Part shown: one piece after another, positions 43,915-52,044 of the stretch | Layout of the letters: the number at the start of each line of letters is the position of its first letter | How positions within the stretch are numbered: the stretch's first letter is position 1 | Origin: Pedococcus dokdonensis | GTDB lineage: Bacteria > Actinomycetota > Actinomycetes > Actinomycetales > Dermatophilaceae | Length of the DNA stretch: 64,000 nt | Assembly: GCF_900104525.1 (NCBI RefSeq) | Contig: NZ_LT629711.1 | Span: 1,736,001 to 1,800,000, forward strand | Direction: 5' to 3' | The notes under the pieces: model-generated | Database searches by the model: none | The model's input: only the letters and a program-made list of their open reading frames with translations | Told to the model about the DNA's origin: nothing | Position numbers and translations under genes: made by a program

Positions 43915-43924
43915 ACCTTAGGCT
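43915..43924. promoter_or_regulatory. overlapping divergent -10 elements for clpS and pncB
   Basis: ACCTTAGGCT contains TAAGGT on the minus strand (43915-43920) for clpS and TAGGCT on the plus strand (43919-43924) for pncB. Each ends six bases before its GTG start, and the two start codons are only 22 bases apart. Both -35 regions must lie inside the opposite gene's coding sequence. Confidence 0.7.
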
Positions 43925-43930
43925 GCCTGC

Positions 43931-45235
43931 GTGACCTCGCGTCCCCCGAGCCGCCCAGCCACGGGCCTGCTGACCGACCACTACGAGCTGACCATGCTCG
44001 AAGCCGCCCTGCGCAGCGGCGCCGCCTCCCGTCGGTGCGTGTTCGAGGTCTTCGCCCGGCGGCTGCCGGAGGGCCGACGCTATGGCGTGGTGGCGGGGAC
44101 CGGTCGCCTGCTCGAGGCGATCGAGCGGTTCCGCTTCGGTGCCGACGAGCTGGCCCACCTGCGCGGCGTGGTGGACGACCCGACCCTGGACTTCCTCGCC
44201 GACTACCGCTTCGACGGCGACGTGTGGGGGTATGCCGAGGGCGAGTGCTACTTCCCCGGCTCACCAGTGCTCGTGGTCGAGTCCGACTTCGCCCACGGGG
44301 TGGTGCTCGAGACCCTGGTCCTCAGCATCCTCAACCACGACAGCGCCATCGCCTCGGCCGCCTCGCGGATGACGTCCGCTGCCGGCGACCGTCCCTGCAT
44401 CGAGATGGGCTCGCGCCGCACCCACGAGGAGGCGGCCGTGGCAGCCGCCCGCGCGGCATACCTGGCCGGCTTCGCCACCACCTCCAACCTCGAGGCGGGG
44501 CGCCGGTTCGGGGTGCCCACGGCGGGCACCGCCGCGCACGCCTTCACGCTCCTGCACGACGACGAGCGGCAGGCGTTCGCGGCCCAGATCGCCGCCCTCG
44601 GCAAGGGCACCACGCTGCTGGTCGACACCTACGACGTGCCCACCGCGGTCGCGCTCGCGGTCGAGCTCGCCGGCCCCGAGCTCGGCGGCGTGCGGCTCGA
44701 CTCGGGCGACCTGCTGGTGCAGGCGCGCGAGGTGCGCGAACAGCTCGACCGGTTGGGGGCCACGCAGACCCAGATCGTGGTGACCAGCGACCTCGACGAG
44801 CACGCGATCGCCGCCCTGGCCGCCGGGCCGGTCGACCGCTACGGCGTGGGGACCTCGCTCGTCACCGGCTCGGGCGCGCCGACCGCCGGGATGGTCTACA
44901 AGCTGGTGGCGCGCACCGACGACGACGGCACCATGGAGGGGGTCGCCAAGCGGAGCAAGGACAAGGCGTCGGTGGCGGGCCGCAAGTACGCCCTGCGCAG
45001 GCGGTCCGCGTCGGGAGTCGCCGAGGCCGAGGTGCTCGGCGTCGGGGTGCCGCCCGGCGACGACGGTGACGACCGCGAGCTCCTCGTGCCACTCATGGCG
45101 GGCGGGCGCACCGTCTCGACGGCGACCCTCGACGACGCGCGTCAGCGGCACGCGGCGTCCAGGGCCGAGCTCCCGGTCGCCGCGCTCCGTCTCCAGCGCG
45201 GCGAGCCCGCCATCCCGACCATCTACGAGGAGTGA
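43931..45235 (+). CDS. pncB: nicotinate phosphoribosyltransferase
   Basis: A 434-residue enzyme converting nicotinate and PRPP to nicotinate mononucleotide in NAD salvage. Motifs: LLTDHYELTMLEAAL at the start, IEMGSRRTHEEAA, GVPTAGTAAHAF with the catalytic phosphorylatable His, VRLDSGDLLVQAREV, and GVGTSLVTGSGAPTAGMVYKLV. GTG 43931 is leaderless. The nicotinamidase gene follows directly, so nicotinamide is processed through both steps by one operon. Confidence 0.95.
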   Translation: MTSRPPSRPATGLLTDHYELTMLEAALRSGAASRRCVFEVFARRLPEGRRYGVVAGTGRLLEAIERFRFGADELAHLRGVVDDPTLDFLADYRFDGDVWGYAEGECYFPGSPVLVVESDFAHGVVLETLVLSILNHDSAIASAASRMTSAAGDRPCIEMGSRRTHEEAAVAAARAAYLAGFATTSNLEAGRRFGVPTAGTAAHAFTLLHDDERQAFAAQIAALGKGTTLLVDTYDVPTAVALAVELAGPELGGVRLDSGDLLVQAREVREQLDRLGATQTQIVVTSDLDEHAIAALAAGPVDRYGVGTSLVTGSGAPTAGMVYKLVARTDDDGTMEGVAKRSKDKASVAGRKYALRRRSASGVAEAEVLGVGVPPGDDGDDRELLVPLMAGGRTVSTATLDDARQRHAASRAELPVAALRLQRGEPAIPTIYEE

Positions 45236-45237
45236 GC

Positions 45238-45840
45238 ATGAGCCGCGCGCTGGTCATCGTCGACGTGCAGAACGACTTCTGCGAGGGCGGTTCTCTCGCC
45301 GTCCCCGGGGGCGCGGAGGTGGCGCGTCGCATCAGCGAGCACGTGCTCACCCACCTCGACGGGTATGCCGCGGTGGTCGCCACCGCGGACTGGCACGAGG
45401 ACCCGGGTGGGCACTTCTCGCAGGCCCCCGACTACGTGGACAGCTGGCCCGCGCACTGCCGCGTCGGCAGTGACGGGGCCCTGTTCCACCCGGCGGCGGA
45501 GCCGGCCTTCGAGCACGTCGAGGCGATCTTCCGCAAGGGCCAGCACAGTGCCGCCTACAGCGGCTTCGAGGGGTTCACCGTCGAGGCGGACCGGCGGGTC
45601 GGGCTCGCGGACTGGTTGCGCGACCGGGCCATCGAGCAGGTCGACGTCGTGGGCATCGCCACCGACCACTGCGTGCGGGCCACGGCCCTCGACTCCGCTG
45701 ACGAGGGCTTCGAGACGACGGTGCTGCTCGACCTCACCGCGGGCGTCGCGCCCGCGACCACCGCGGCGGCACTGGTGGCCCTGGCCGAGGCCGGGGTGGA
45801 GACCACCGGCACCCCCGCCCTCCCACCGGCTGAGGGTTAA
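45238..45840 (+). CDS. pncA: nicotinamidase (isochorismatase-like)
   Basis: A 200-residue amidohydrolase turning nicotinamide into nicotinate for PncB. The catalytic triad is in VDVQNDFCEGG (Asp), FRKGQHSAAYSGFEG (Lys) and GIATDHCVRATALDS (Cys); metal ligands lie in TADWHEDPGGHF. ATG 45238 was chosen over GTG 45232 because GAGGAG is then correctly spaced. Three bases separate it from the pncB stop. Confidence 0.95.
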   Translation: MSRALVIVDVQNDFCEGGSLAVPGGAEVARRISEHVLTHLDGYAAVVATADWHEDPGGHFSQAPDYVDSWPAHCRVGSDGALFHPAAEPAFEHVEAIFRKGQHSAAYSGFEGFTVEADRRVGLADWLRDRAIEQVDVVGIATDHCVRATALDSADEGFETTVLLDLTAGVAPATTAAALVALAEAGVETTGTPALPPAEG

Positions 45841-45884
45841 CCAGGACGTCACACGGGCGGGCCCGCCGCGAAACAGCAGGTGCC

Positions 45885-45890
45885 TAGCGT
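45885..45890 (+). promoter_or_regulatory. -10 element TAGCGT, leaderless promoter of the NirD-like gene
   Basis: TAGCGT ends six bases before GTG 45897, the same spacing as at the other leaderless genes in this window. Confidence 0.6.
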
Positions 45891-45896
45891 GGCGCC

Positions 45897-46358
45897 GTGG
45901 ACGAGGACCCTCATGCCGCCGCGGGACCACGAGCGGTGGCCAGCCCGGTGGCGCCGCAGCTGGGGGCGCCGCAGCTGGTGGCGCCGCAGCTGGTGGCGCT
46001 CTGCGGGCTCAAGCACGTGCCGACCCGGCACGGTGCGGCCTTCACCGTCGCGGGCGAGCCGCTCGCCCTGTTCCGGACCGGGGACCGCGTCTGGGCCGTC
46101 GAGGACCGCAACCCCTACACCGGGTGCGGGGTCGCGGGTGGCCGCCTGTCGCGGGTCGGCCGCACCCCGGTCGTGGTCTCGCCGATGTACCACCTCGTGT
46201 TCGACCTGCGCACCGGCGCCTGCCTGAACGCCGTCGACCTGCCCCAGCTGCGCCTGCGCACCTACCCGGTCGAGGTCGTCGCCGAGGTGGTGCACGTCGA
46301 CGTGACGGCGGTCGGTCGCACCACGCCCGTGTCGGTACCCCTCGGCGCGCTCGCCTGA
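45897..46358 (+). CDS. NirD-like (Rieske-fold) protein
   Basis: A 153-residue protein matching the small subunit of assimilatory nitrite reductase: PLALFRTGDRVWAVEDRNPYTGCGVAGG, PVVVSPMYHLVFDLRTGACLNAVD, LRTYPVEV. NirD keeps the Rieske fold but lacks the Cys/His iron-sulfur ligands, as here. No NirB gene is in the window, so this copy is orphaned and its partner is unknown. The N-terminus (residues about 18-35, PQLGAPQLVAPQLVAL) is built by a 15-base tandem repeat and is not part of the fold. Confidence 0.8.
   Translation: MDEDPHAAAGPRAVASPVAPQLGAPQLVAPQLVALCGLKHVPTRHGAAFTVAGEPLALFRTGDRVWAVEDRNPYTGCGVAGGRLSRVGRTPVVVSPMYHLVFDLRTGACLNAVDLPQLRLRTYPVEVVAEVVHVDVTAVGRTTPVSVPLGALA
45948..46000 (+). 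repeat. 15-base in-frame tandem repeat in the NirD-like gene
   Basis: The unit GTGGCGCCGCAGCTG occurs three times (45948, 45963 with one change, 45978) plus a partial fourth. It encodes VAPQL/GAPQL. Copy number may vary between strains. Confidence 0.8.
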
Positions 46359-46380
46359 CCCGCGCCACCCGCGGCGCTAC

Positions 46381-46439
46381 CTCATGCAAAAGGCGAGTGA
46401 GCGCCGCCTCGGGCGGCGCTCACTCGCCTTTTGCATGAG
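46381..46439. terminator. bidirectional terminator, 28-base perfect hairpin
   Basis: CTCATGCAAAAGGCGAGTGA (46381-46400) continues for eight bases to 46408 and is exactly complementary to 46412-46439 across a 3-base TCG loop. A central GC-rich stem is flanked by AAAA on one side and TTTT on the other, so it works as an intrinsic terminator in both directions. It lies between the convergent NirD-like and 5'-nucleotidase genes. Confidence 0.88.
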
Positions 46440-46445
46440 TCAGCG

Positions 46446-48347
46446 TCAGTGGCGGCCGCCCTCGGCTGCACCCTCCACGACGACCGGCTGGCCGTTCGAC
46501 ACCAGCTTCCAGTCGTAGGTGGTGAAGGTGGTGGGGTCGATCACGCCCTGCTCGGTGGTCCAGTCGATGAGCAGCTGACGGATCTCGACCTGGGCGTTGT
46601 AGAGGACCGGTGCGGTGGTGACACCCGGGAACCCGCCGCCACCGGACTGCCGGTAGTTGTTGATCGCGATCACGAAGCCGGCCGCCGGGTCGACCGGCTG
46701 ACCGGCATACGTGAGGTTGACGATGCGCTGCCCGACCGGCTGGGCGATGTCGATGTCGTAGGCGAGCGACGCGTCGAGGCCGCCCATGATGTCGTAGTTG
46801 TAGTCCGGGATCGGGCTGCCCGTGGTGGGGCTGATCGCACCGGTCACGGCGTCCGGGGCGAAGGGGCCGGTGCCCGACACGGTCTTGAAGTAGGCAGCCG
46901 AGTACTCGAGGTAGGCCTTCACCTGGGCTCCGGTGAACCGGATCCCGAGCAGGGTGTTGTCATAGATGTAGAGGCCCGCGACATCGCGCACCGTGACGTT
47001 GCCGGCCGGGATGGCGGCGTCGCGGTTGAACGGCGCGGCGATCGACAGCACCGGCAGCGACTCGTCGGGGGTGCCCGCCAGGGCCGCCTTCACGGCGTCG
47101 GCCTGGACGTGGTTGATGAAGTCCATCGCCGCCGTGTCCTCGAACCGCGCGGTGGCCGCCGACATGGCGACGGTGCAGGTGCCGATCACCGAGTTGACGT
47201 AGGTGCGCACCACCGCGTGATCCTCGCCCACCAGGTCGGCGACCTCGGGGTCCTCGGGCACCGTGTTGGCGTTCAGGACGTGTGAGCTCGACCCGGCGAG
47301 CGTCCACCGGCCCTGCCGGAACTCCAGGTCGAAGTCCATCACCGACAGTCGCATGCCCCACTTCAACGGCTCGGTCAGGAGGACGTCCTTGCCGGGCGTG
47401 ACCTTGCTCGGCACGAGCAGCTGGGTGATCTCCTCGTGGGCGTGGCCGACGAGCACGGCATCGATCCCCGCGACCTCCTCCGCGAGCTGGCGGGAGGCGT
47501 TCTCCGGGAACGGCAGCGCGTCACCGTAGGACGAGCCCGGCCTGGCCCCCGAGTGGCAGGAGACGATGACGAGGTCGCACCCGGCCTTCTTCAGCCTCGG
47601 GACCATCACCTTGGCCTGCTCGACGATGCCGGGGAACTTGACCTGCCCCTCGACGTTGGCCTTGTCCCAGATCGCGACCCCGGGGGTCACCAGGCCGAGG
47701 ATGCCGACCTTGACGGGCTTGGACCCGCGTGTCTTGAAGGTGCGGATCACGTGGGGCTTGAAGATCGGCGCACCGCTGGTCCAGTCGACCGAGTTGGCGC
47801 TGAGCAGCGGGAAGTCGCACTGCGACTCGAAGGTCCGCAGCGTGTCGAGCCCGTAGTTGAACTCGTGGTTGCCCAGCGCGGCCGCGTCGTAGCCGATGGC
47901 GTTCATGGCCTTGGCCATCGGGTGCTTCGAGCCGCCCGTGATCGGGTCGACCTTCGCGTAGTAGTAGGCGAGCGGTGTGCCCTGGATCGTGTCACCCGCG
48001 TCGAGCAGCATCGTGTTGGCCGCCCCGCGCTCGGCCCGCATCGCCTTGACCAGGGTCGCGATCTTCGCCAGGCCGATGTCGTTGTGCGGGGTGTCGTCGT
48101 ACTCGAGGTCCTTGAAGTAGTCCCAGTTGAGGACGTTGCCGTGGGTGTCGGTGGTGCCGAGCACCGTCAGCCGGAACGACCTGGCCTTCTTCGACCCGAG
48201 ACCGCTGCCCTCCGGCACCGCGTCGGCGCGTGGTGCGCTCGCGAAGAAGGCCGCTCCCGCGCCCCCGACCACCGCGAGGGCGAGCATCTCGCGTCGGCTC
48301 TGCTCGTGCTGGACGAGGGTCTGGACGGCGGTGCGGGGGGACGTCAC
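46446..48347 (-). CDS. secreted 5'-nucleotidase / 2',3'-cyclic phosphodiesterase family protein
   Basis: A 633-residue exported phosphohydrolase. A twin-arginine signal (SRREMLALAVVGGAG.. to RADA) directs Tat export. The metallophosphatase domain shows VLGTTDTHGNVLNW, LLDAGDTIQG, LGNHEFNYG, VIVSCHSGARPG and VLVGHAHEE; the C-terminal 5'-nucleotidase domain shows GIRFTGAQVKAYLEYSA and AINNYRQSGGGGFPGV. GTG 48347 was preferred since GGAGG lies five bases upstream; the TTG further up has none. It releases nucleosides from nucleotides outside the cell. Confidence 0.9.
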   Translation of the reverse strand: MTSPRTAVQTLVQHEQSRREMLALAVVGGAGAAFFASAPRADAVPEGSGLGSKKARSFRLTVLGTTDTHGNVLNWDYFKDLEYDDTPHNDIGLAKIATLVKAMRAERGAANTMLLDAGDTIQGTPLAYYYAKVDPITGGSKHPMAKAMNAIGYDAAALGNHEFNYGLDTLRTFESQCDFPLLSANSVDWTSGAPIFKPHVIRTFKTRGSKPVKVGILGLVTPGVAIWDKANVEGQVKFPGIVEQAKVMVPRLKKAGCDLVIVSCHSGARPGSSYGDALPFPENASRQLAEEVAGIDAVLVGHAHEEITQLLVPSKVTPGKDVLLTEPLKWGMRLSVMDFDLEFRQGRWTLAGSSSHVLNANTVPEDPEVADLVGEDHAVVRTYVNSVIGTCTVAMSAATARFEDTAAMDFINHVQADAVKAALAGTPDESLPVLSIAAPFNRDAAIPAGNVTVRDVAGLYIYDNTLLGIRFTGAQVKAYLEYSAAYFKTVSGTGPFAPDAVTGAISPTTGSPIPDYNYDIMGGLDASLAYDIDIAQPVGQRIVNLTYAGQPVDPAAGFVIAINNYRQSGGGGFPGVTTAPVLYNAQVEIRQLLIDWTTEQGVIDPTTFTTYDWKLVSNGQPVVVEGAAEGGRH

Positions 48348-48491
48348 GGTTGCCTCCAACGACAGATCTCCGGGAGCGGGGAGGTCCCGGGGCGCGGGCC
48401 TCGTCGTCGTCGACGAGGCGGGTCTTGCAGCCTAACCCGGGCGGGCGGTCGCCCACCATGCCCGAAGTGTGCCGAACGGTCGGCGATGCCG

Positions 48492-49757
48492 TCAGCCGAT
48501 GCTGTAGTCCGAGCCGTCCGTCGTGCGGCCCCGGCTCCACGACCAGGCGTACTGGCCGTCGTCGACGGCCCGCCCACCCTCGCCGAGCTCAAGCGGTCGG
48601 AAGGTGTCGACCATGACGGCCAGCTCGTCGAAGTACTCGACGCCGATCGACCCCTCCGAGGCGCCGGGCTGCGGGCCGTGCGCGTGGCCACCCGGGTGCA
48701 CCGAGACGGAGCCCTTGCCGATGCCGGAGCCCTTGCGTGCCTCGTAGTCGCCGTCGACGTAGAACATGATCTCGTCGCTGTCGACGTTGGAGTGGTAGTA
48801 CGGCACCGGGATCGACAGGGGGTGGTAGTCGACCTTGCGTGGCACGAAGTTGCAGACCACGAAGTTCCAGCCCTCGAACACCTGGTGCACCGGCGGCGGC
48901 TGGTGCACGCGGCCGGTGATCGGTTCGTAGTCGCGGACGTTGAAGGCGTAGGGGTAGAGGCAGCCGTCCCAGCCGACGACGTCGAGCGGGTGGAACGGCA
49001 AGGTGTGCACGGTGCCGACGATGCCGCCGGGTCCGTTGCCGCGGTGCTTGATGTGGACCTCGGTCTCGTCGCCGGCCTTGGCGCCGACGTCCTCGGCCAG
49101 GAGCGGGCCCTCGGGCTGGCGCAGGTCGCGCTCGCAGTAGGGCGCGTGCTCGAGCAGCTGCCCGTACTTCGACAGGTAGCGCTTCGGCGGGGCGATGTGC
49201 GAGTTGGCCTCGATGCAGTAGGCCCGCAGCGGGTCCTTGGTGGACCGCTTCGGGATCCACCGGTGCGTCGTGGCTCGCGGGATGACCAGGTAGTCGCCCT
49301 CGGCGACGTCGAACGCGCCGAACACGGTCTCGACGCGCGCGCGACCACGCTCGACGTAGACGCACTCGTCACCGATCCCGTTGCGGTACCAGGGGCTGGT
49401 CGCCCCGGCCACGACGTACGAGATGCGCACGTCGCCGTTGCCGAGCACGAGGCGACGGCCGGTCACGACGTCAGTGCCCTTGACGTCCTTGGGGTCGAAC
49501 AGGTCGTGCAGCTTCAGGTGCCGGGGCACGAGGGGGTGGTTGGGCGTGGTCGAGAGGTCACCGATCGCCCACTCGCGCGCAGCGGCCACCGTCGAGGGGA
49601 TGTTGCGGTGGTAGAGCAGTGAGGAGTCGGAGGAGAAGCCCTCCTCGCCCATCAGCTCCTCGTAGTAGAGCTCGCCCTGCTTGCCGCGACCGGCCGGCCG
49701 TCGGTGCTGGGTGTGCCGCTTCGGCGGGATGCTGCCCATCGCTTGGTAGTGCGCCAC
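48492..49757 (-). CDS. hmgA: homogentisate 1,2-dioxygenase
   Basis: A 421-residue iron cupin that opens the ring of homogentisate to maleylacetoacetate. Conserved blocks are YRNGIGDECVYVERGRA, YLVIPRATTHRWIP, IVGTVHTLPFHPLDVVGWDG, NFVVCNFVPRKVDYHP and YYHSNVDSDEIMFYVDGDYEAR (iron ligands His/Glu). GTG 49757 follows GAGGTGGAGCA. It is divergent from the unknown gene and fahA; hpd lies 11 kb away. Confidence 0.93.
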   Translation of the reverse strand: MAHYQAMGSIPPKRHTQHRRPAGRGKQGELYYEELMGEEGFSSDSSLLYHRNIPSTVAAAREWAIGDLSTTPNHPLVPRHLKLHDLFDPKDVKGTDVVTGRRLVLGNGDVRISYVVAGATSPWYRNGIGDECVYVERGRARVETVFGAFDVAEGDYLVIPRATTHRWIPKRSTKDPLRAYCIEANSHIAPPKRYLSKYGQLLEHAPYCERDLRQPEGPLLAEDVGAKAGDETEVHIKHRGNGPGGIVGTVHTLPFHPLDVVGWDGCLYPYAFNVRDYEPITGRVHQPPPVHQVFEGWNFVVCNFVPRKVDYHPLSIPVPYYHSNVDSDEIMFYVDGDYEARKGSGIGKGSVSVHPGGHAHGPQPGASEGSIGVEYFDELAVMVDTFRPLELGEGGRAVDDGQYAWSWSRGRTTDGSDYSIG

Positions 49758-49832
49758 TGCTCCACCTCGGTGTGGTGTGTCGGTCTCACGGGGGCTCGAC
49801 CGGGTCGTCGATCTGACCCGTCGCCACCCTAG

Positions 49833-49838
49833 TAGCCT
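49833..49838 (+). promoter_or_regulatory. -10 element TAGCCT upstream of the homogentisate-cluster gene
   Basis: TAGCCT ends seven bases before ATG 49846. No binding site is visible, which suggests a leaderless start. Confidence 0.55.
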
Positions 49839-49845
49839 CGCCGCC

Positions 49846-50718
49846 ATGACCTCGCTGCCGGATGCCGCGGCCGCGCGACCCGCGGAGCCTGGCCTGTTCG
49901 CCGGCCTCGTCGACGACGCCGCCGTGTTCCCTCCCGGCAACGCTGCCCTCGCTGACGCGGTGCGGCTGCACCGTCAGCACCGCACGAGTGGGTATGCCGC
50001 GTGCGTGGGTCCGTTGCTCGTCCCCGCCTCGTCGGCCACGGACCTGGTCGGCCTGGTCGGCCTGGTCGGGCCCGGCCCTGCGGAGACCCTGCGGGTCGGG
50101 GTGATCGGGCGGCCCGGCGTTGCCGCCGCCGACGTGGCCGCCGCCGTCTCGCTGTTGCGCGGCACACCGGGGGTGGACGTGGCCGGCGTCGAGCTGGGCT
50201 GGACACCCGACTGGAGGGACACCCGGTTCGGCGACCTCTCCCGGACCCTCGAGGTCCCCCGCGGCGCAGAGCAGGCTGCAGCGATCGCCGACATTGCCGC
50301 TGACGTGTCGGATTCCGTTGCGCTGCAGGCGAAGTTCCGCACCGGCGAGACCGAGACCTGGGCTTGGCCCGACGAGACCGAGCTCGCCACGTTCATCCGC
50401 ACGGCCATCGACCACGACCTCGGCTTCAAGCTCACTGGTGGGCTGCACCACGTCGTCCGCGGCACCCACGACGGGCAGGAGCAGCACGGCCTCCTCAACG
50501 TCCTCGTCGCGGTGCGGTGGGCGCTCAACGGCGAGGAGGTCGACGAGCTGGTGCCCCTGCTCGCCGAGCGCGATGCCGCGGTCCTCGTGCCGCAGGTCAC
50601 CCGGATGAGCGCCGCGGACGCGGCGATCGTGCGCGCCTTCTTCACCGCATACGGCTGCTGCGAGGTCACCGACCCGCTCGGCGAGCTGACCACCCTCGGC
50701 CTCATCGAAGGAGCCTGA
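49846..50718 (+). CDS. conserved hypothetical protein between hmgA and fahA
   Basis: A 290-residue soluble protein. It opens GLFAGLVDDAAVFPPGNAALADAVRLH and later has LQAKFRTGETETWAWPDETELATFIRT and GFKLTGGLHHVVRGTHDGQEQHGLLNVLVAV, a pattern suggesting an alpha/beta-barrel fold. It is not one of the textbook tyrosine pathway enzymes. Its stop is three bases before fahA, so it is in the same transcript. The pathway needs a maleylacetoacetate isomerase, and none is visible here; this gene is one candidate for that or another accessory step, but that is speculation. Confidence 0.7.
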   Translation: MTSLPDAAAARPAEPGLFAGLVDDAAVFPPGNAALADAVRLHRQHRTSGYAACVGPLLVPASSATDLVGLVGLVGPGPAETLRVGVIGRPGVAAADVAAAVSLLRGTPGVDVAGVELGWTPDWRDTRFGDLSRTLEVPRGAEQAAAIADIAADVSDSVALQAKFRTGETETWAWPDETELATFIRTAIDHDLGFKLTGGLHHVVRGTHDGQEQHGLLNVLVAVRWALNGEEVDELVPLLAERDAAVLVPQVTRMSAADAAIVRAFFTAYGCCEVTDPLGELTTLGLIEGA

Positions 50719-50721
50719 CCC

Positions 50722-51987
50722 ATGCCCTCCTCCACCCACGCAGCCAGCTGGCTCGACCTGCCCGCCGACCACCCGTTCGGCGTCGCCCACCTGCCCTACG
50801 GGGTGTTCTCGACCGCGGACCACGGACCCCGGGTGGGCGTGCGCATCGGTGACGACGTCCTCGACGTCAGCGAGGTCGCACGGATCGGCCGGGACGCGGT
50901 CGGAGTGGGAGACGGCCCTGACCTCACCGCGGCGTGGGAGCAGCCCAGCCTCAACGCCTTCCTCGAGCTGGGCCACGACGCCTGGGCCGTGGCCCGCAGC
51001 TGGCTGGTCGAGGTGCTCACCGATGCGGCCCACGCGGAGCGGACCCGCCCGCACCTGGTGCCGCTCGACGACGTGACGATGCACCTGCCGGTCGAGGTCG
51101 CCGACTACGTCGACTTCTACGCCAGCGAGCACCACGCGAGCAACGTCGGCCGCATCTTCCGCCCCGACTCCGAGCCGTTGACGCCGAACTGGAAGCACCT
51201 GCCGATCGGCTACCACGGCCGGTCCGGCACGGTCGTGGTCTCGGGCACCGACCTGGTCCGGCCGCGGGGCCAGCGCAAGGGCCCCACCGACCCGGCCCCC
51301 ACCTTCGGGCCGAGCCGCAAGCTCGACATCGAGGCCGAGCTGGGCTTCGTCGTGGGGGGCAGCAGCACCCTCGGGGAGCCGGTGCCCGTCGGCCGCGCCG
51401 CCCGCGAGCACCTCTTCGGCGTGGTGCTGCTCAACGACTGGAGCGCCCGCGACATCCAGGCATGGGAGTACGTCCCGCTCGGCCCGTTCCTCGGCAAGTC
51501 CTTCGGCACCTCGATCAGCGCGTGGGTCACCCCGCTGGCTGCACTCGCCGCTGCACGGGTGCCGCTCCCCGCGCAGGACCCCGAGCCGCTCCCCTACCTG
51601 CGGGGCGCGGACGACGAGGTGTTCGGGCTCGACCTGCACCTCGAGGTGGTGTGGAACGGCACCGTGGTCGCCCGCCCCGAGTACCGCGACCTGTACTGGT
51701 CGCCGGCCCAGATGCTGGCCCACCTGTCCGTCAACGGCGCGTCGATCCGCAGCGGGGACCTGTTCGGGTCGGGCACCATCTCTGGCCAGGCGAAGGAGAC
51801 ACGGGGCAGCTTCCTCGAGCTGTCGTGGAACGGCACCGAGCCGGTCCGGCTGGACGACGGCAGCGAGCGCACCTTCCTCGAGGACGGCGACACCGTCGTC
51901 CTCAGGGGCTGGGCGACCGGCACCGACGGCGGCCGCCTCGAGCTGGGCGAGGTCAGCGGCACGATCCGGCCCGCGGCGACGGCGTAA
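50722..51987 (+). CDS. fahA: fumarylacetoacetase
   Basis: A 421-residue enzyme cleaving fumarylacetoacetate to fumarate and acetoacetate, the last step of tyrosine degradation. Motifs: VADYVDFYASEHHASNVGRIFRP (metal Asp and catalytic His), LPIGYHGRSGTVVVSG, DIEAELGFVVGG, LLNDWSARDIQAWEYVPLGPFLGKSFGTS and SGQAKETRGSFLELSWNG. It begins three bases after the previous stop. Confidence 0.95.
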   Translation: MPSSTHAASWLDLPADHPFGVAHLPYGVFSTADHGPRVGVRIGDDVLDVSEVARIGRDAVGVGDGPDLTAAWEQPSLNAFLELGHDAWAVARSWLVEVLTDAAHAERTRPHLVPLDDVTMHLPVEVADYVDFYASEHHASNVGRIFRPDSEPLTPNWKHLPIGYHGRSGTVVVSGTDLVRPRGQRKGPTDPAPTFGPSRKLDIEAELGFVVGGSSTLGEPVPVGRAAREHLFGVVLLNDWSARDIQAWEYVPLGPFLGKSFGTSISAWVTPLAALAAARVPLPAQDPEPLPYLRGADDEVFGLDLHLEVVWNGTVVARPEYRDLYWSPAQMLAHLSVNGASIRSGDLFGSGTISGQAKETRGSFLELSWNGTEPVRLDDGSERTFLEDGDTVVLRGWATGTDGGRLELGEVSGTIRPAATA

Positions 51988-52044
51988 GCGCACCGCAAGG
52001 TCGGGCAGCCCCGGCCACTGCTGCCGTGCTGGCAGGGTGGCCGG

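Noticed and set aside
50041..50070. GGTCGGCCT 9-base repeat inside the 49846 gene
   Set aside because: It is in frame (LVGLVGLVG) and short; ordinary low complexity in a GC-rich gene.
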